A DNA stretch of 6,721 nt from Melioribacter roseus (GTDB lineage: Bacteria; Bacteroidota; Ignavibacteria; Ignavibacteriales; Melioribacteraceae). Positions 1 through 6,509 of this stretch are shown one piece after another (positions within the stretch are counted from its first letter, which is position 1; every line of letters begins with the position of its first letter). The translations under genes and the position numbers were made by a program. Where the stretch lies: the NCBI GenBank assembly GCA_020724325.1, contig DYHC01000108.1, positions 228-6,948 on the forward strand, read 5' to 3'. The notes under the pieces are model-generated. The model was given only the letters and a program-made list of their open reading frames with translations. It made no database searches and was not told the DNA's origin.

Positions 1-1
1 G

Positions 2-724
2 TTAATGTGCGATATGGCGCATCCAGCCGGACTCATTGCAAAAGGATTGCTTAATAATCCATTGCCTTACTGCGATGTTGTTACTTCTACTACTCATAAA
101 ACTTTACGGGGTCCTCGCGGCGGTGTTATTCTTGTTGGAAAGGATAAAGAAAATCCTATGGGTATCAAAACTGTTAAGGGCGACCGACTTAAGTTGATGT
201 CAGAAGTCATCGATGGAATGGTAATGCCCGGAATTCAAGGCGGACCTTTAATGCATATAATAATGGCGAAAGCAGTTGCTTTTGGTGAGGCGCTTCAAGA
301 TTCATTTGCAGTGTATACAAGACAAATTATAAAAAATGCTCAAACGTTAGCTGCAGAATTAATTAATTATGGATATGATATTGTCTCTGGCGGAACTGAT
401 AATCATCTGATGTTAGTAGATTTGACTAAAAAAGAATTGAGCGGTAAAAAAATTGAGAATGTACTTGGAAGGGCTGCAATTACAGTTAATAAAAACATGA
501 TTCCATTCGACACTAAAAGTCCTTTTGTAACAAGTGGAATTAGAATTGGCACGCCAGCGGTTACAACTCGTGGAATGAAAGAAAATGAAATGAAGTTGAT
601 TGCACAATTTATAGATAGAGCAATAAAGAATTCCGAAAACGAATCTGAACTTAAGGAAGTTAGTAAAGAAGTCGGTTCTCTATGTTCAAAATTTCCTCTT
701 TATCCCGATCTTCAAAATAGTTAA
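2..724 (+). CDS. glyA: Serine hydroxymethyltransferase, C-terminal part (5' end outside window)
   Basis: This PLP enzyme interconverts serine plus tetrahydrofolate and glycine plus 5,10-methylene-tetrahydrofolate in the cytoplasm, feeding one-carbon metabolism. Residues here are numbered from the ATG at position 5, which is internal: the frame stays open to the window edge, and the family is about 420 residues long, so roughly 180-190 residues are missing upstream. The fragment opens in the conserved DMAHPAGL segment. The PLP-binding lysine is K32 in [13 protein letters not shown]. Further family blocks are [10 protein letters not shown] (75-84), [13 protein letters not shown] (128-140), TVNKN (160-164) and [14 protein letters not shown], with the substrate-carboxylate arginine at about R180. 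Compared with my recollection of E. coli GlyA, there is an insertion of about 14 residues between GGVILVG and the MPGIQGGP block (roughly 46-70), typical of Bacteroidota/Chlorobi-type enzymes. The gene ends at TAA, 8 nt before tatC, with which it is probably cotranscribed. The identification is very secure. Confidence 0.97.
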   Translation, partial: LMCDMAHPAGLIAKGLLNNPLPYCDVVTSTTHKTLRGPRGGVILVGKDKENPMGIKTVKGDRLKLMSEVIDGMVMPGIQGGPLMHIIMAKAVAFGEALQDSFAVYTRQIIKNAQTLAAELINYGYDIVSGGTDNHLMLVDLTKKELSGKKIENVLGRAAITVNKNMIPFDTKSPFVTSGIRIGTPAVTTRGMKENEMKLIAQFIDRAIKNSENESELKEVSKEVGSLCSKFPLYPDLQNS

Positions 725-732
725 GTGATATT

Positions 733-1488
733 GTGAGCAAAAAGGAAAAACTTCAATCTCAATATCCCGCAGAAAATGAAGTTGAAATGACGTTCCTCGA
801 ACACCTTGAAGAATTAAGGTGGAGAATTATCTATGCTTTAATTGGGCTGGTTATTGGAACAGTTATAGCTTGGATTTTTATCGATTTCTTCATCAATCAA
901 ATTCTTTTAGTTCCAGCCAAACAGTCAAATTTCAAATTACAAAACCTGCGACCGTTCGGTCAGCTTTTCTTGTTCTTCGAAGTTGCATTAATAATTGGGC
1001 TGATAATTAGTTTTCCAAATATCGTTTACCAATTATGGAAGTTTATTTCTCCGGCACTTCGTGAAAACGAAAAAAAATATATTTCTGCAATTGTAATATT
1101 TACTACAATTTGCTTTTTTATTGGCGTTCTATTTGCATACTTTGTAATGCTTCCGCTAACATTAAAATTTGCTGCTGAATTCGGTTCACCAGAAATTGCC
1201 AACAATTTTGCGATTGACGAGTATTTCTCAATTATTCTTAGTGTAATTATTGGTGCTGGCTTTGTATTCGAATTACCGATGTTATCATTTTTCCTATCAA
1301 AAATAGGAATTCTTACTCCTTCTATAATGCGCAAGTACAGACGGCATTCTATTATTACGATTTTAATTCTTGCAGCTTTTCTAACCCCAGGCACAGACCC
1401 TGTCTCACAAATACTCTTAGCCATTCCGTTGGTTTTATTATATGAAATAAGTATTTTAGTTTCAAAAATATTTCAAAAGAAAGATTGA
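733..1488 (+). CDS. tatC: Sec-independent (twin-arginine) protein translocase subunit TatC
   Basis: TatC is the polytopic core of the Tat translocase. It recognises twin-arginine signal peptides and, with TatA-type subunits, exports folded cofactor-containing proteins. The 251-residue product has the family length and six hydrophobic segments (about 32-53, 78-95, 116-140, 164-189, 205-218, 224-243). The cytoplasmic N-terminal signature FLEHLEELR is at 21-29, and PALRENEKK at 107-115 corresponds to the conserved Glu of the first cytoplasmic loop. The intramembrane glutamate region VFELP is at 178-182 (E180), and FLTPGTDPVSQ is at 216-226. The GTG at 733 is the first start codon after an in-frame TAG at 718, but no convincing Shine-Dalgarno precedes it. 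ATG 787 (residue 19, just before FLEHLEELR) is a possible later start. The gene sits between glyA and a prenyl synthase whose TTG start overlaps its stop. No tatA/B gene is present in the window. ActB, encoded downstream, carries a Tat signal and is a likely client. Confidence 0.96.
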   Translation: MSKKEKLQSQYPAENEVEMTFLEHLEELRWRIIYALIGLVIGTVIAWIFIDFFINQILLVPAKQSNFKLQNLRPFGQLFLFFEVALIIGLIISFPNIVYQLWKFISPALRENEKKYISAIVIFTTICFFIGVLFAYFVMLPLTLKFAAEFGSPEIANNFAIDEYFSIILSVIIGAGFVFELPMLSFFLSKIGILTPSIMRKYRRHSIITILILAAFLTPGTDPVSQILLAIPLVLLYEISILVSKIFQKKD

Positions 1489-2465
1489 AAATAAATTCAC
1501 TCTCCGAAATTACTCATCTAATTCAAAATGAGCTGAGCCAGTTTAACAAGTCGTTCAGACAGTCTCTTAAATCAAACGTCGCTCTTGTTGAATTAGTAAC
1601 CCGATACTTTCTAAAACAGAAAGGTAAAAAAGTAAGACCTGTTCTTGTTCTCTTTTCTAGTAAACTTGCCGGAGAAGTAAATGAAAGATCTTATAGAGGA
1701 GCTACTCTAGTAGAATTACTGCACACCGCAACTCTTGTTCATGATGATGTTGTTGATAACGCAGAAACGAGAAGGGGCTTTCCATCTATAAATGCCGTTT
1801 GGAAAAACAAAGTTGCAGTATTGATGGGAGATTATTTACTTGCGCGTGGATTAATGCTTGCGGTTGATGGAAATGATTTTGATTTCTTGAAAGTGATTAC
1901 AAATACTGTTAAAAGAATGTCGGAAGGCGAACTACTTCAAATTAGTAAAACAAGAAAACTGGATAACGATGAAGAGACATATTTTAGAATTATATCTGAT
2001 AAAACTGCATCGTTATTAACTACATGTTGCGAAATTGGTGCAAGGGCTGCTACATCCGACGAGAAAAAAATTCTTGCATTAAAAAATTACGGTGAGAATC
2101 TGGGAATTGCATTTCAAATTAGAGATGATATTCTGGACTACATAGGCACTACAAAATTATTCGGTAAACCGCTTGGCGGTGATATAAAAGAGAAAAAACT
2201 TACACTGCCGCTAATTTATGCTCTTAAAAATTCATCTTCAGATCAATCCAAACACATTATTAAACAGATTAAAAATGGCGGCAAGAAACTTGTTGTTAAA
2301 GATGTAGTTGATTTTGTACAAAAGAACGGCGGAATTTATTTTGCAGAAAAAGTGTCGAGAGAGTATGCTCAAAAAGCCAAAGAAAGTTTGGCTGTTTTCG
2401 AAAATTCTGAATATAAATCTGCACTGGAATCACTTGTTCAATTTGTAGTTGAACGCAATACTTAA
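1485..2465 (+). CDS. Long-chain trans-polyprenyl diphosphate synthase (menaquinone side chain)
   Basis: This is a trans-isoprenyl diphosphate synthase that condenses isopentenyl diphosphate units onto an allylic primer. At 326 residues it matches IspB-type octaprenyl synthases (about 323). Visible motifs are KGKKVRP at 46-52 (the usual GGKRLRP), the first aspartate-rich motif D87-D88-V-V-D91 followed by R96-R97, the K173-T174 pair, the second aspartate-rich motif D214-D215-I-L-D218, and the GGDIKEKKLTLP block. The fifth residue before the first motif is a small alanine (A82) rather than an aromatic, which in this family goes with long products, so a respiratory quinone tail is more likely than farnesyl diphosphate. 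The exact chain length cannot be read from sequence. The start is the TTG at 1485, overlapping the tatC TGA by 4 nt (TTGA). No Met occurs in frame early enough to leave the N-terminal helix intact, so translational coupling to tatC is inferred. The gene could be called ispB, hepT-like or sdsA-like. Confidence 0.93.
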   Translation: MKINSLSEITHLIQNELSQFNKSFRQSLKSNVALVELVTRYFLKQKGKKVRPVLVLFSSKLAGEVNERSYRGATLVELLHTATLVHDDVVDNAETRRGFPSINAVWKNKVAVLMGDYLLARGLMLAVDGNDFDFLKVITNTVKRMSEGELLQISKTRKLDNDEETYFRIISDKTASLLTTCCEIGARAATSDEKKILALKNYGENLGIAFQIRDDILDYIGTTKLFGKPLGGDIKEKKLTLPLIYALKNSSSDQSKHIIKQIKNGGKKLVVKDVVDFVQKNGGIYFAEKVSREYAQKAKESLAVFENSEYKSALESLVQFVVERNT

Positions 2466-2495
2466 TTAGTATTAAAGGGTCTTAAACAATATTTT

Positions 2496-2533
2496 TCAAA
2501 AGAATTTTTGATAAGAAAAACTTTTTGTTTTTT
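2496..2533 (+). terminator. Possible weak intrinsic terminator after the prenyl synthase gene
   Basis: A 6-bp AT-rich stem (TCAAAA 2496-2501 with TTTTGA 2506-2511, loop GAAT) is followed after about 10 nt by a T-rich run (2522-2533, interrupted by one G). It lies 31 nt past the prenyl synthase stop, where a terminator would be expected. The stem has a single GC pair, and the T-run does not directly follow it, so it is a poor match to the classical form. Confidence 0.3.
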
Positions 2534-2549
2534 GATACCATTTCTTATC
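2510..2549. repeat. Inverted repeat, 9-bp arms, 22-nt spacer
   Basis: The left arm GATAAGAAA (2510-2518) pairs perfectly with the right arm TTTCTTATC (2541-2549). The spacer between them contains the T-rich run. In RNA this could form a long-loop hairpin, and in DNA it could be a spaced operator. It shares base 2510-2511 with the small stem at 2496-2511, so the two RNA folds would be mutually exclusive. Confidence 0.5.
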
Positions 2550-2555
2550 TTAGTT

Positions 2556-2579
2556 CGTAGAATTTTAAAAAATTCTACG
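2556..2579. repeat. Perfect 11-bp inverted repeat (palindrome with 2-nt centre)
   Basis: The left arm CGTAGAATTTT (2556-2566) and right arm AAAATTCTACG (2569-2579) are exact reverse complements around AA. A T-G wobble pair (2555 with 2580) could extend the RNA stem by one. No T-tract follows on either strand, so it does not look like an intrinsic terminator. It could be a dimeric regulator site or an RNA hairpin in the end of the upstream transcript. It begins about 90 nt upstream of the TATAAT box. Confidence 0.6.
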
Positions 2580-2643
2580 GCATGTCTTAATTAATAAAAT
2601 CTAACAAATCTGGTTTTAGACTCATTCGAATAATTGCGTTGAG

Positions 2644-2649
2644 TATAAT
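2644..2649 (+). promoter_or_regulatory. Candidate -10 box of the act operon
   Basis: A perfect TATAAT lies 32 nt upstream of the actA ATG, which would give a leader of roughly 25 nt. No good TTGACA-like element occurs 15-19 nt upstream, and no Bacteroidota-type TAnnTTTG is seen. In such AT-rich sequence a chance match is quite possible. A second, weaker match (TATTAT, 2667-2672) lies closer to the gene. Confidence 0.35.
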
Positions 2650-2681
2650 TACTACAGAAGGGACTTTATTATAGGGCTTAA

Positions 2682-3251
2682 ATGAAAAAGACTGTTCTTG
2701 ATTATGTATTAAAAATCCGCCTACCATTAACGCTATTTGTAATAGCAACAACTTTTGTTTTAACATATTATATATCCAGACCGGAGAGAGATGGATTAGG
2801 TTACGCGCCGGAACAACCGATAAAATTTTCTCATAAGCTTCATGCCGGTACGATGGCAATTGACTGTCAATACTGCCATACCGATGTAGCTAAAGGAAGA
2901 TATGCTACTATTCCATCGGTAAATGTTTGTATGAATTGTCACACGGTTGCGCGCAAAGATAAACCTGAAATCGTAAAATTAACTCAGTATTATGAAGAAG
3001 AAAAACCGATTCCCTGGAAGAGAATTCATAAGGTGCCGGATTACGCCTATTTTAACCATAGTGTTCATGTTAATAAAGGTATTGATTGTGCAAGCTGCCA
3101 TGGTGATGTAAAAGAAATGGAAATTGTAAGTCAGGTTAGACAGTTTACTATGAATGCATGCCTGGACTGCCATAGAGAGCCCCATAAGAATTTACCGTAT
3201 CTTGAAAAAGTTAATATTGGTCCCGATAATTGTTCGGCATGTCACCGTTAA
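2682..3251 (+). CDS. actA: Alternative complex III subunit ActA, membrane-anchored pentaheme cytochrome c
   Basis: ActA is the multiheme cytochrome subunit of alternative complex III, passing electrons from the quinol side toward cytochrome c or an oxidase on the outer face of the membrane. The 189-residue product begins with a short basic n-region and one hydrophobic segment (about 13-31), with no cleavage site evident, so it is probably an uncleaved N-terminal anchor. Five CxxCH heme c sites follow: C62-H66, C83-H87, C136-H140, C160-H164 and C184-H188, the last at the very C-terminus. Extra histidines in FSHKLH (H51, H54) and FNHSVH (H126, H130) are candidate distal ligands. Five hemes and a single anchor match ActA, and the following actB and actC support the name over NrfH/NapC-type or cytochrome c7-like alternatives. 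The ATG at 2682 has an AGGG (2673-2676) 5 nt upstream. The next ORF starts 18 nt after the stop. Confidence 0.93.
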   Translation: MKKTVLDYVLKIRLPLTLFVIATTFVLTYYISRPERDGLGYAPEQPIKFSHKLHAGTMAIDCQYCHTDVAKGRYATIPSVNVCMNCHTVARKDKPEIVKLTQYYEEEKPIPWKRIHKVPDYAYFNHSVHVNKGIDCASCHGDVKEMEIVSQVRQFTMNACLDCHREPHKNLPYLEKVNIGPDNCSACHR

Positions 3252-3259
3252 TTTTTGTT

Positions 3260-3264
3260 GGAGG
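3260..3264 (+). promoter_or_regulatory. Strong Shine-Dalgarno that fixes the start of the 58-residue ORF
   Basis: GGAGG lies 5 nt before the ATG at 3270. It shows that translation begins at 3270 and not at the in-frame TTG codons at 3255 or 3258, which lie upstream of or across the site. It is among the best ribosome-binding sites in the window and is the main evidence that the small ORF is translated. Confidence 0.8.
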
Positions 3265-3269
3265 AATGT

Positions 3270-3446
3270 ATGATAATTAAAAAATACAATAGAAAAAATT
3301 TTTTTAATATGATTGGCAAAGGATCATTATATGCCTTTCTGGCATCTGCATTACCTTTTAAATTATTTTCATCTAATAGAAAAAGTATAAAAAATATTAA
3401 TGTACAAATTCATTCTTCGGCAGTAAGAAGAAATAATAAGGTTTAG
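3270..3446 (+). CDS. Small, highly basic protein with signal-peptide-like core, between actA and actB (function unknown)
   Basis: I do not recognise this 58-residue protein. It begins with a basic n-region containing NRKNFF (residues 7-12), which resembles a Tat motif with Lys in place of the second Arg. A hydrophobic stretch (about 14-30, ending ASALPF) follows, then a polar, basic tail (31-58) with NVQIHSS (44-50) and AVRR (51-54). It has 12 Lys/Arg and no Asp or Glu at all. It also has no Cys, so it cannot bind heme c or an Fe-S cluster itself. The ATG at 3270 sits 5 nt after GGAGG, and the stop is 3 nt before the actB ATG, so it lies inside the act operon. It could be a small accessory or assembly subunit of ACIII, a short exported peptide, or the remnant of a Tat-exported protein. 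That it is a gene is likely; any role is inference from position. Confidence 0.7.
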   Translation: MIIKKYNRKNFFNMIGKGSLYAFLASALPFKLFSSNRKSIKNINVQIHSSAVRRNNKV

Positions 3447-3449
3447 CAA

Positions 3450-6400
3450 ATGAATGAGAACGGGAATTCAAGCGAATTGAAAAAAGATTACTGGAAAAGT
3501 TTAGCCGATTATGATAACGATCCGGGCATTTTAATGATTAAAGAAAATGAATTTTTAGAAGGTGTAACCGACGACTTTGATGAAGCAAAGTTAACCGGAA
3601 TTTCGCGAAGAAGGTTTATTGCTCTTTTAACTGCATCTACAGCATTTGCTGCTACAGCGTGTACCGATTACCGTGAAAAAGGTGAAATAATTCCATACAA
3701 TAAAAGACCGGAAGAAATTAAACCGGGTATTGCAAATTATTATGCATCTACTTGCAGCGGTTGTTCACAATCTTGCGGCATATTGGTAAAAACACGCGAA
3801 GGAAGACCAATCAAAATTGACGGCAACCCCGAACATCCGGTAAATAACGGAAAGATTTGCTCTAAAGGTCAGGCTAGTATTCTTAATTTATATGATCCAG
3901 AAAGACTGAAAGAACCATTAATTTCTGGAAGAAAATCTGGCTGGGAAATTGTTGATAAAGAAATTATTTCTTTATTAGACAACGCAAGTAAAAAAAATAG
4001 AGAAATTGCAATTGTAACAGGTAAAATAGTTTCTCCAACGGTAGTAAAATTACTGAATGATTTTAAAATTAAATACCCTTCCACAAAAATCTATTCTGTA
4101 ACTCTGGTTGATGATAAAATCCGGAGCGAAGCTTGGTTCGAATCTTATGGTACATATAATTATCCAGCAATAAAATTTGACGAAGCTAATATAATTCTGT
4201 CTATTGATTCGGATTTCCTTGGTAATGAAGGAAATTTTATTGAAAACATGCAGAAATATTCTATCAAAAGGGAAGTGGTTGATAAGGTTAATTTTAACAG
4301 ACTATATGTTGCGGAAGGAAGATTGAGCGCAACCGGTATGATGGCTGATTACAGGATTAGTATCGATCCTGATAAACAATATCAGTTTGTAATGCTGCTC
4401 GCAAAAGAAATTCTTAAGTCTGGTTCGGCAATCAGTCTTAGCAGTGAAGTAATTAGCAGGATTAATAATTCAAAAACTGATTTGAAGATCGACAGGAGAA
4501 AACTTAGCTATTTGCTTAAAGATCTTTTAGAGAACAAGGGGAAATCGATAATTTATGCTGGCGATACGCTTTCTAAAGACGTTCATGCTGCGGTTAATTT
4601 GTTAAATGAGATTTTAGGTAATACTGCTTTGTATGATTTCTCCAGGTCTTTCAAATCATTTATACCATATTCTAAGACCGAAGAATTGATGAGTTTAATA
4701 GATTCTATGAATAACAACAAAGTTGATGTAGTTATTCATTTCGATGTAAATCCTCTATTTATTCTCCCAGATTATTTTGGGTACGGATCGTCGCTTAAAA
4801 AAGTTGCCGGCACTATTGCATTAACTGAATCTGAGAATGAAACTTCTTCAGCGTGCAAATATGTACTTCCTATTAACAATCAACTTGAAAGCTGGGGCGA
4901 TGCTAACTTAAGAGCTGGAATCTATAACTTACAGCAGCCTGTTATAGCTCCTATATTCAATACAAGGCAAAAAGAATCTGTTCTTCTAACCTGGTTAAGC
5001 GGCACTGCTTCTTCTTATAAAGAAGATCTTTATCATAAATTTTTAATCTCTTCATTTAATGATCAAATCTATTCCAGGATAAAAAATGTTTCCGACCAAA
5101 AAACAATCTGGTATTCAGCTTTACACGATGGTTTTGTAATATTTAATGAAGAAATGAAAAGATCTGACATCAACCAGAAAGCATTTCTTTTATCAAAAGA
5201 GTTGGGTGAGAATAAATCTTATACACTTCACTTAACAGAAAGCTATTTTATTGGAGATGGAAGATTTGCAAATAACGGCTGGCTGCAGGAAGTTCCTCAC
5301 CCAGTGAGCAAAGTTGCATGGGATAATTATGCATCAATATCACCAACACTTGCAAAAGAGCTGAATCTTGAGATGAATGATGTAATTGAAATAAATGCAG
5401 GAGAAAAGAGTTTAAATCTACCAGTAATTGTTCAACCGGGTGTTGCAGAAAAAACGATAAATGTTGAATTGGGTTATGGTAGAACTGTTATAGGCGATGT
5501 TGGTAATAAGGTTGGATTTAACCCGATTGTTCTTATTACTAAGTACTACGATTCATCTCCATTTATTATTACGAATATATCTATTAAGAAAACCGGGGAA
5601 AAGTATAATCTTGTTTCGACTCAGGAACATCATTCATTAGATGATACATTTGTTAAAGATTTTCACAAAATTAGAAATATTATTCAGGAAGGAACAATTC
5701 AGGAATACATTAGTGATCCTTATTTTCTGCGTAATGAGAAAAAGGAAATATTCGGAATAACACGCGAGCATAAATATACTGGTGTTAAGTGGGCAATGTC
5801 GATCGATTTGAATAAATGCACCAGCTGCACAGCATGTGTAACCTCTTGTAATGTTGAAAATAACATACCCGTTGTAGGAAAAGATCAGGTTGAAAGAGGA
5901 AGAGAAATGCAATGGATGAGAATTGATCGGTATTATAGTGGAAGCCCAGATGAGCCGATAGTAAGTAACCAGCCGATGCTCTGCCAGCATTGTGATAACG
6001 CACCTTGCGAAAATGTTTGCCCTGTAAATGCAACCAACCATAGCCCGGACGGATTAAACCAAATGGCTTACAACAGATGCGTTGGCACCAGGTATTGTTC
6101 TAACAACTGTCCGTATAAGGTAAGAAGATATAACTTCTTCGATTTCCGCGATCATTTTGCAGATGAGTATTATCAAAACAATCTGACTTCATTAGTAAAT
6201 AATCCGGAAGTAACAGTAAGATCCCGAGGCGTTATGGAAAAATGTACATTCTGTATTCAAAGAATTATGGAAGCAAGATCCAATGCAATTACTGAAGGGA
6301 GAGAATTAAAAGGAACAGATGTTGTTACTGCTTGTCAGCAAGCATGTCCAACTAATGCTATTGTGTTTGGCGATATGAATGATCCCGATTCAAAAATTTC

Positions 6401-6509
6401 TAAAATGCGTGAACATAACCTTGCTTATCATGTTCTGGAAGAATTAAATGTAAAACCAAATGTTACATATATTGCTAAACTTAGAAATACTCAGCCGGAG
6501 GATAATTAG
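3450..6509 (+). CDS. actB: Alternative complex III subunit ActB (molybdopterin oxidoreductase-like and four-cluster Fe-S fusion)
   Basis: ActB is the large extracytoplasmic electron-transfer subunit of alternative complex III. An N-terminal extension with YWKSL (14-18) precedes an internal Tat signal, SRRRFI (52-57), and a hydrophobic run ending in a possible lipobox Cys (C71). This layout is known from TAT-variant molybdopterin proteins. Residues about 95-710 resemble the PsrA/DMSO-reductase family (VKTREGRPIKIDGNPEHP, YDPERLKEP, LESWGDANLRAG, NLQQPV). I see no Cys or Ser where the molybdenum ligand would be expected (about 215-235), as known for catalytically inactive ActB. A full C102-x2-C105-x3-C109-x27-C137 motif is present. 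The C-terminal part (about 780-1010) is PsrB/NrfC-like with four Cys groups: 790/793/796/800, 845/848/853/857, 877/883/887 and 932/935/962/966. In the third group T880 replaces a Cys, fitting three [4Fe-4S] clusters and one [3Fe-4S]. A weak AAGG (3438-3441) precedes the ATG. Confidence 0.94.
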   Translation: MNENGNSSELKKDYWKSLADYDNDPGILMIKENEFLEGVTDDFDEAKLTGISRRRFIALLTASTAFAATACTDYREKGEIIPYNKRPEEIKPGIANYYASTCSGCSQSCGILVKTREGRPIKIDGNPEHPVNNGKICSKGQASILNLYDPERLKEPLISGRKSGWEIVDKEIISLLDNASKKNREIAIVTGKIVSPTVVKLLNDFKIKYPSTKIYSVTLVDDKIRSEAWFESYGTYNYPAIKFDEANIILSIDSDFLGNEGNFIENMQKYSIKREVVDKVNFNRLYVAEGRLSATGMMADYRISIDPDKQYQFVMLLAKEILKSGSAISLSSEVISRINNSKTDLKIDRRKLSYLLKDLLENKGKSIIYAGDTLSKDVHAAVNLLNEILGNTALYDFSRSFKSFIPYSKTEELMSLIDSMNNNKVDVVIHFDVNPLFILPDYFGYGSSLKKVAGTIALTESENETSSACKYVLPINNQLESWGDANLRAGIYNLQQPVIAPIFNTRQKESVLLTWLSGTASSYKEDLYHKFLISSFNDQIYSRIKNVSDQKTIWYSALHDGFVIFNEEMKRSDINQKAFLLSKELGENKSYTLHLTESYFIGDGRFANNGWLQEVPHPVSKVAWDNYASISPTLAKELNLEMNDVIEINAGEKSLNLPVIVQPGVAEKTINVELGYGRTVIGDVGNKVGFNPIVLITKYYDSSPFIITNISIKKTGEKYNLVSTQEHHSLDDTFVKDFHKIRNIIQEGTIQEYISDPYFLRNEKKEIFGITREHKYTGVKWAMSIDLNKCTSCTACVTSCNVENNIPVVGKDQVERGREMQWMRIDRYYSGSPDEPIVSNQPMLCQHCDNAPCENVCPVNATNHSPDGLNQMAYNRCVGTRYCSNNCPYKVRRYNFFDFRDHFADEYYQNNLTSLVNNPEVTVRSRGVMEKCTFCIQRIMEARSNAITEGRELKGTDVVTACQQACPTNAIVFGDMNDPDSKISKMREHNLAYHVLEELNVKPNVTYIAKLRNTQPEDN
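6497..6501 (+). promoter_or_regulatory. Shine-Dalgarno inside the end of actB that sets the actC start
   Basis: GGAGG within the last actB codons is 7 nt before the GTG at 6509. This spacing selects GTG 6509 over the in-frame GTG at 6518, which would be 16 nt away. Together with the one-base TAG/GTG overlap it indicates coupled translation of actB and actC. Confidence 0.8.

Larger units (their letters stand above)
2466..2681. other. Intergenic spacer between the glyA-tatC-prenyl synthase unit and the act operon
   Basis: No supportable gene lies in these 216 nt. The left half is T-rich with AT-only inverted repeats (2496-2511 and 2510-2549). An 11-bp perfect palindrome follows at 2556-2579, then about 60 nt of plain AT-rich sequence and a TATAAT box 33 nt before actA. 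The spacer most likely holds the transcription end of the left unit and the promoter of the respiratory operon. The minus-strand ORF crossing it runs into actA and shows nothing recognisable. Confidence 0.6.

Noticed and set aside
1026..1424. Minus-strand ORF of 132 residues opposite tatC
   Set aside because: It lies wholly within a well-supported tatC, has no recognisable motif and no ribosome-binding site, and reflects base bias of the coding strand.
2556..2579. The 11-bp palindrome as a classical intrinsic terminator
   Set aside because: No run of T follows the stem on either strand (GCATGTC downstream on +), so only a generic inverted repeat is claimed.
2587..2859. Minus-strand ORF across the spacer and the start of actA
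   Set aside because: Half of it is antisense to the ActA anchor and first heme region, and the rest is AT-rich spacer. No motif or plausible start signal is visible.
5637..6041. Two overlapping minus-strand ORFs (134 and 82 residues) opposite the Fe-S half of actB
   Set aside because: The + strand carries exact, spaced Cys cluster motifs here; the antisense products show no family features.
3450..6509. A catalytic molybdoenzyme (polysulfide, tetrathionate or nitrate reductase type)
   Set aside because: No Mo ligand is visible, catalytic and four-cluster halves are fused in one chain, the third cluster has Thr for Cys, and pentaheme ActA precedes while an ActC-like ORF follows. All of this points to ACIII.
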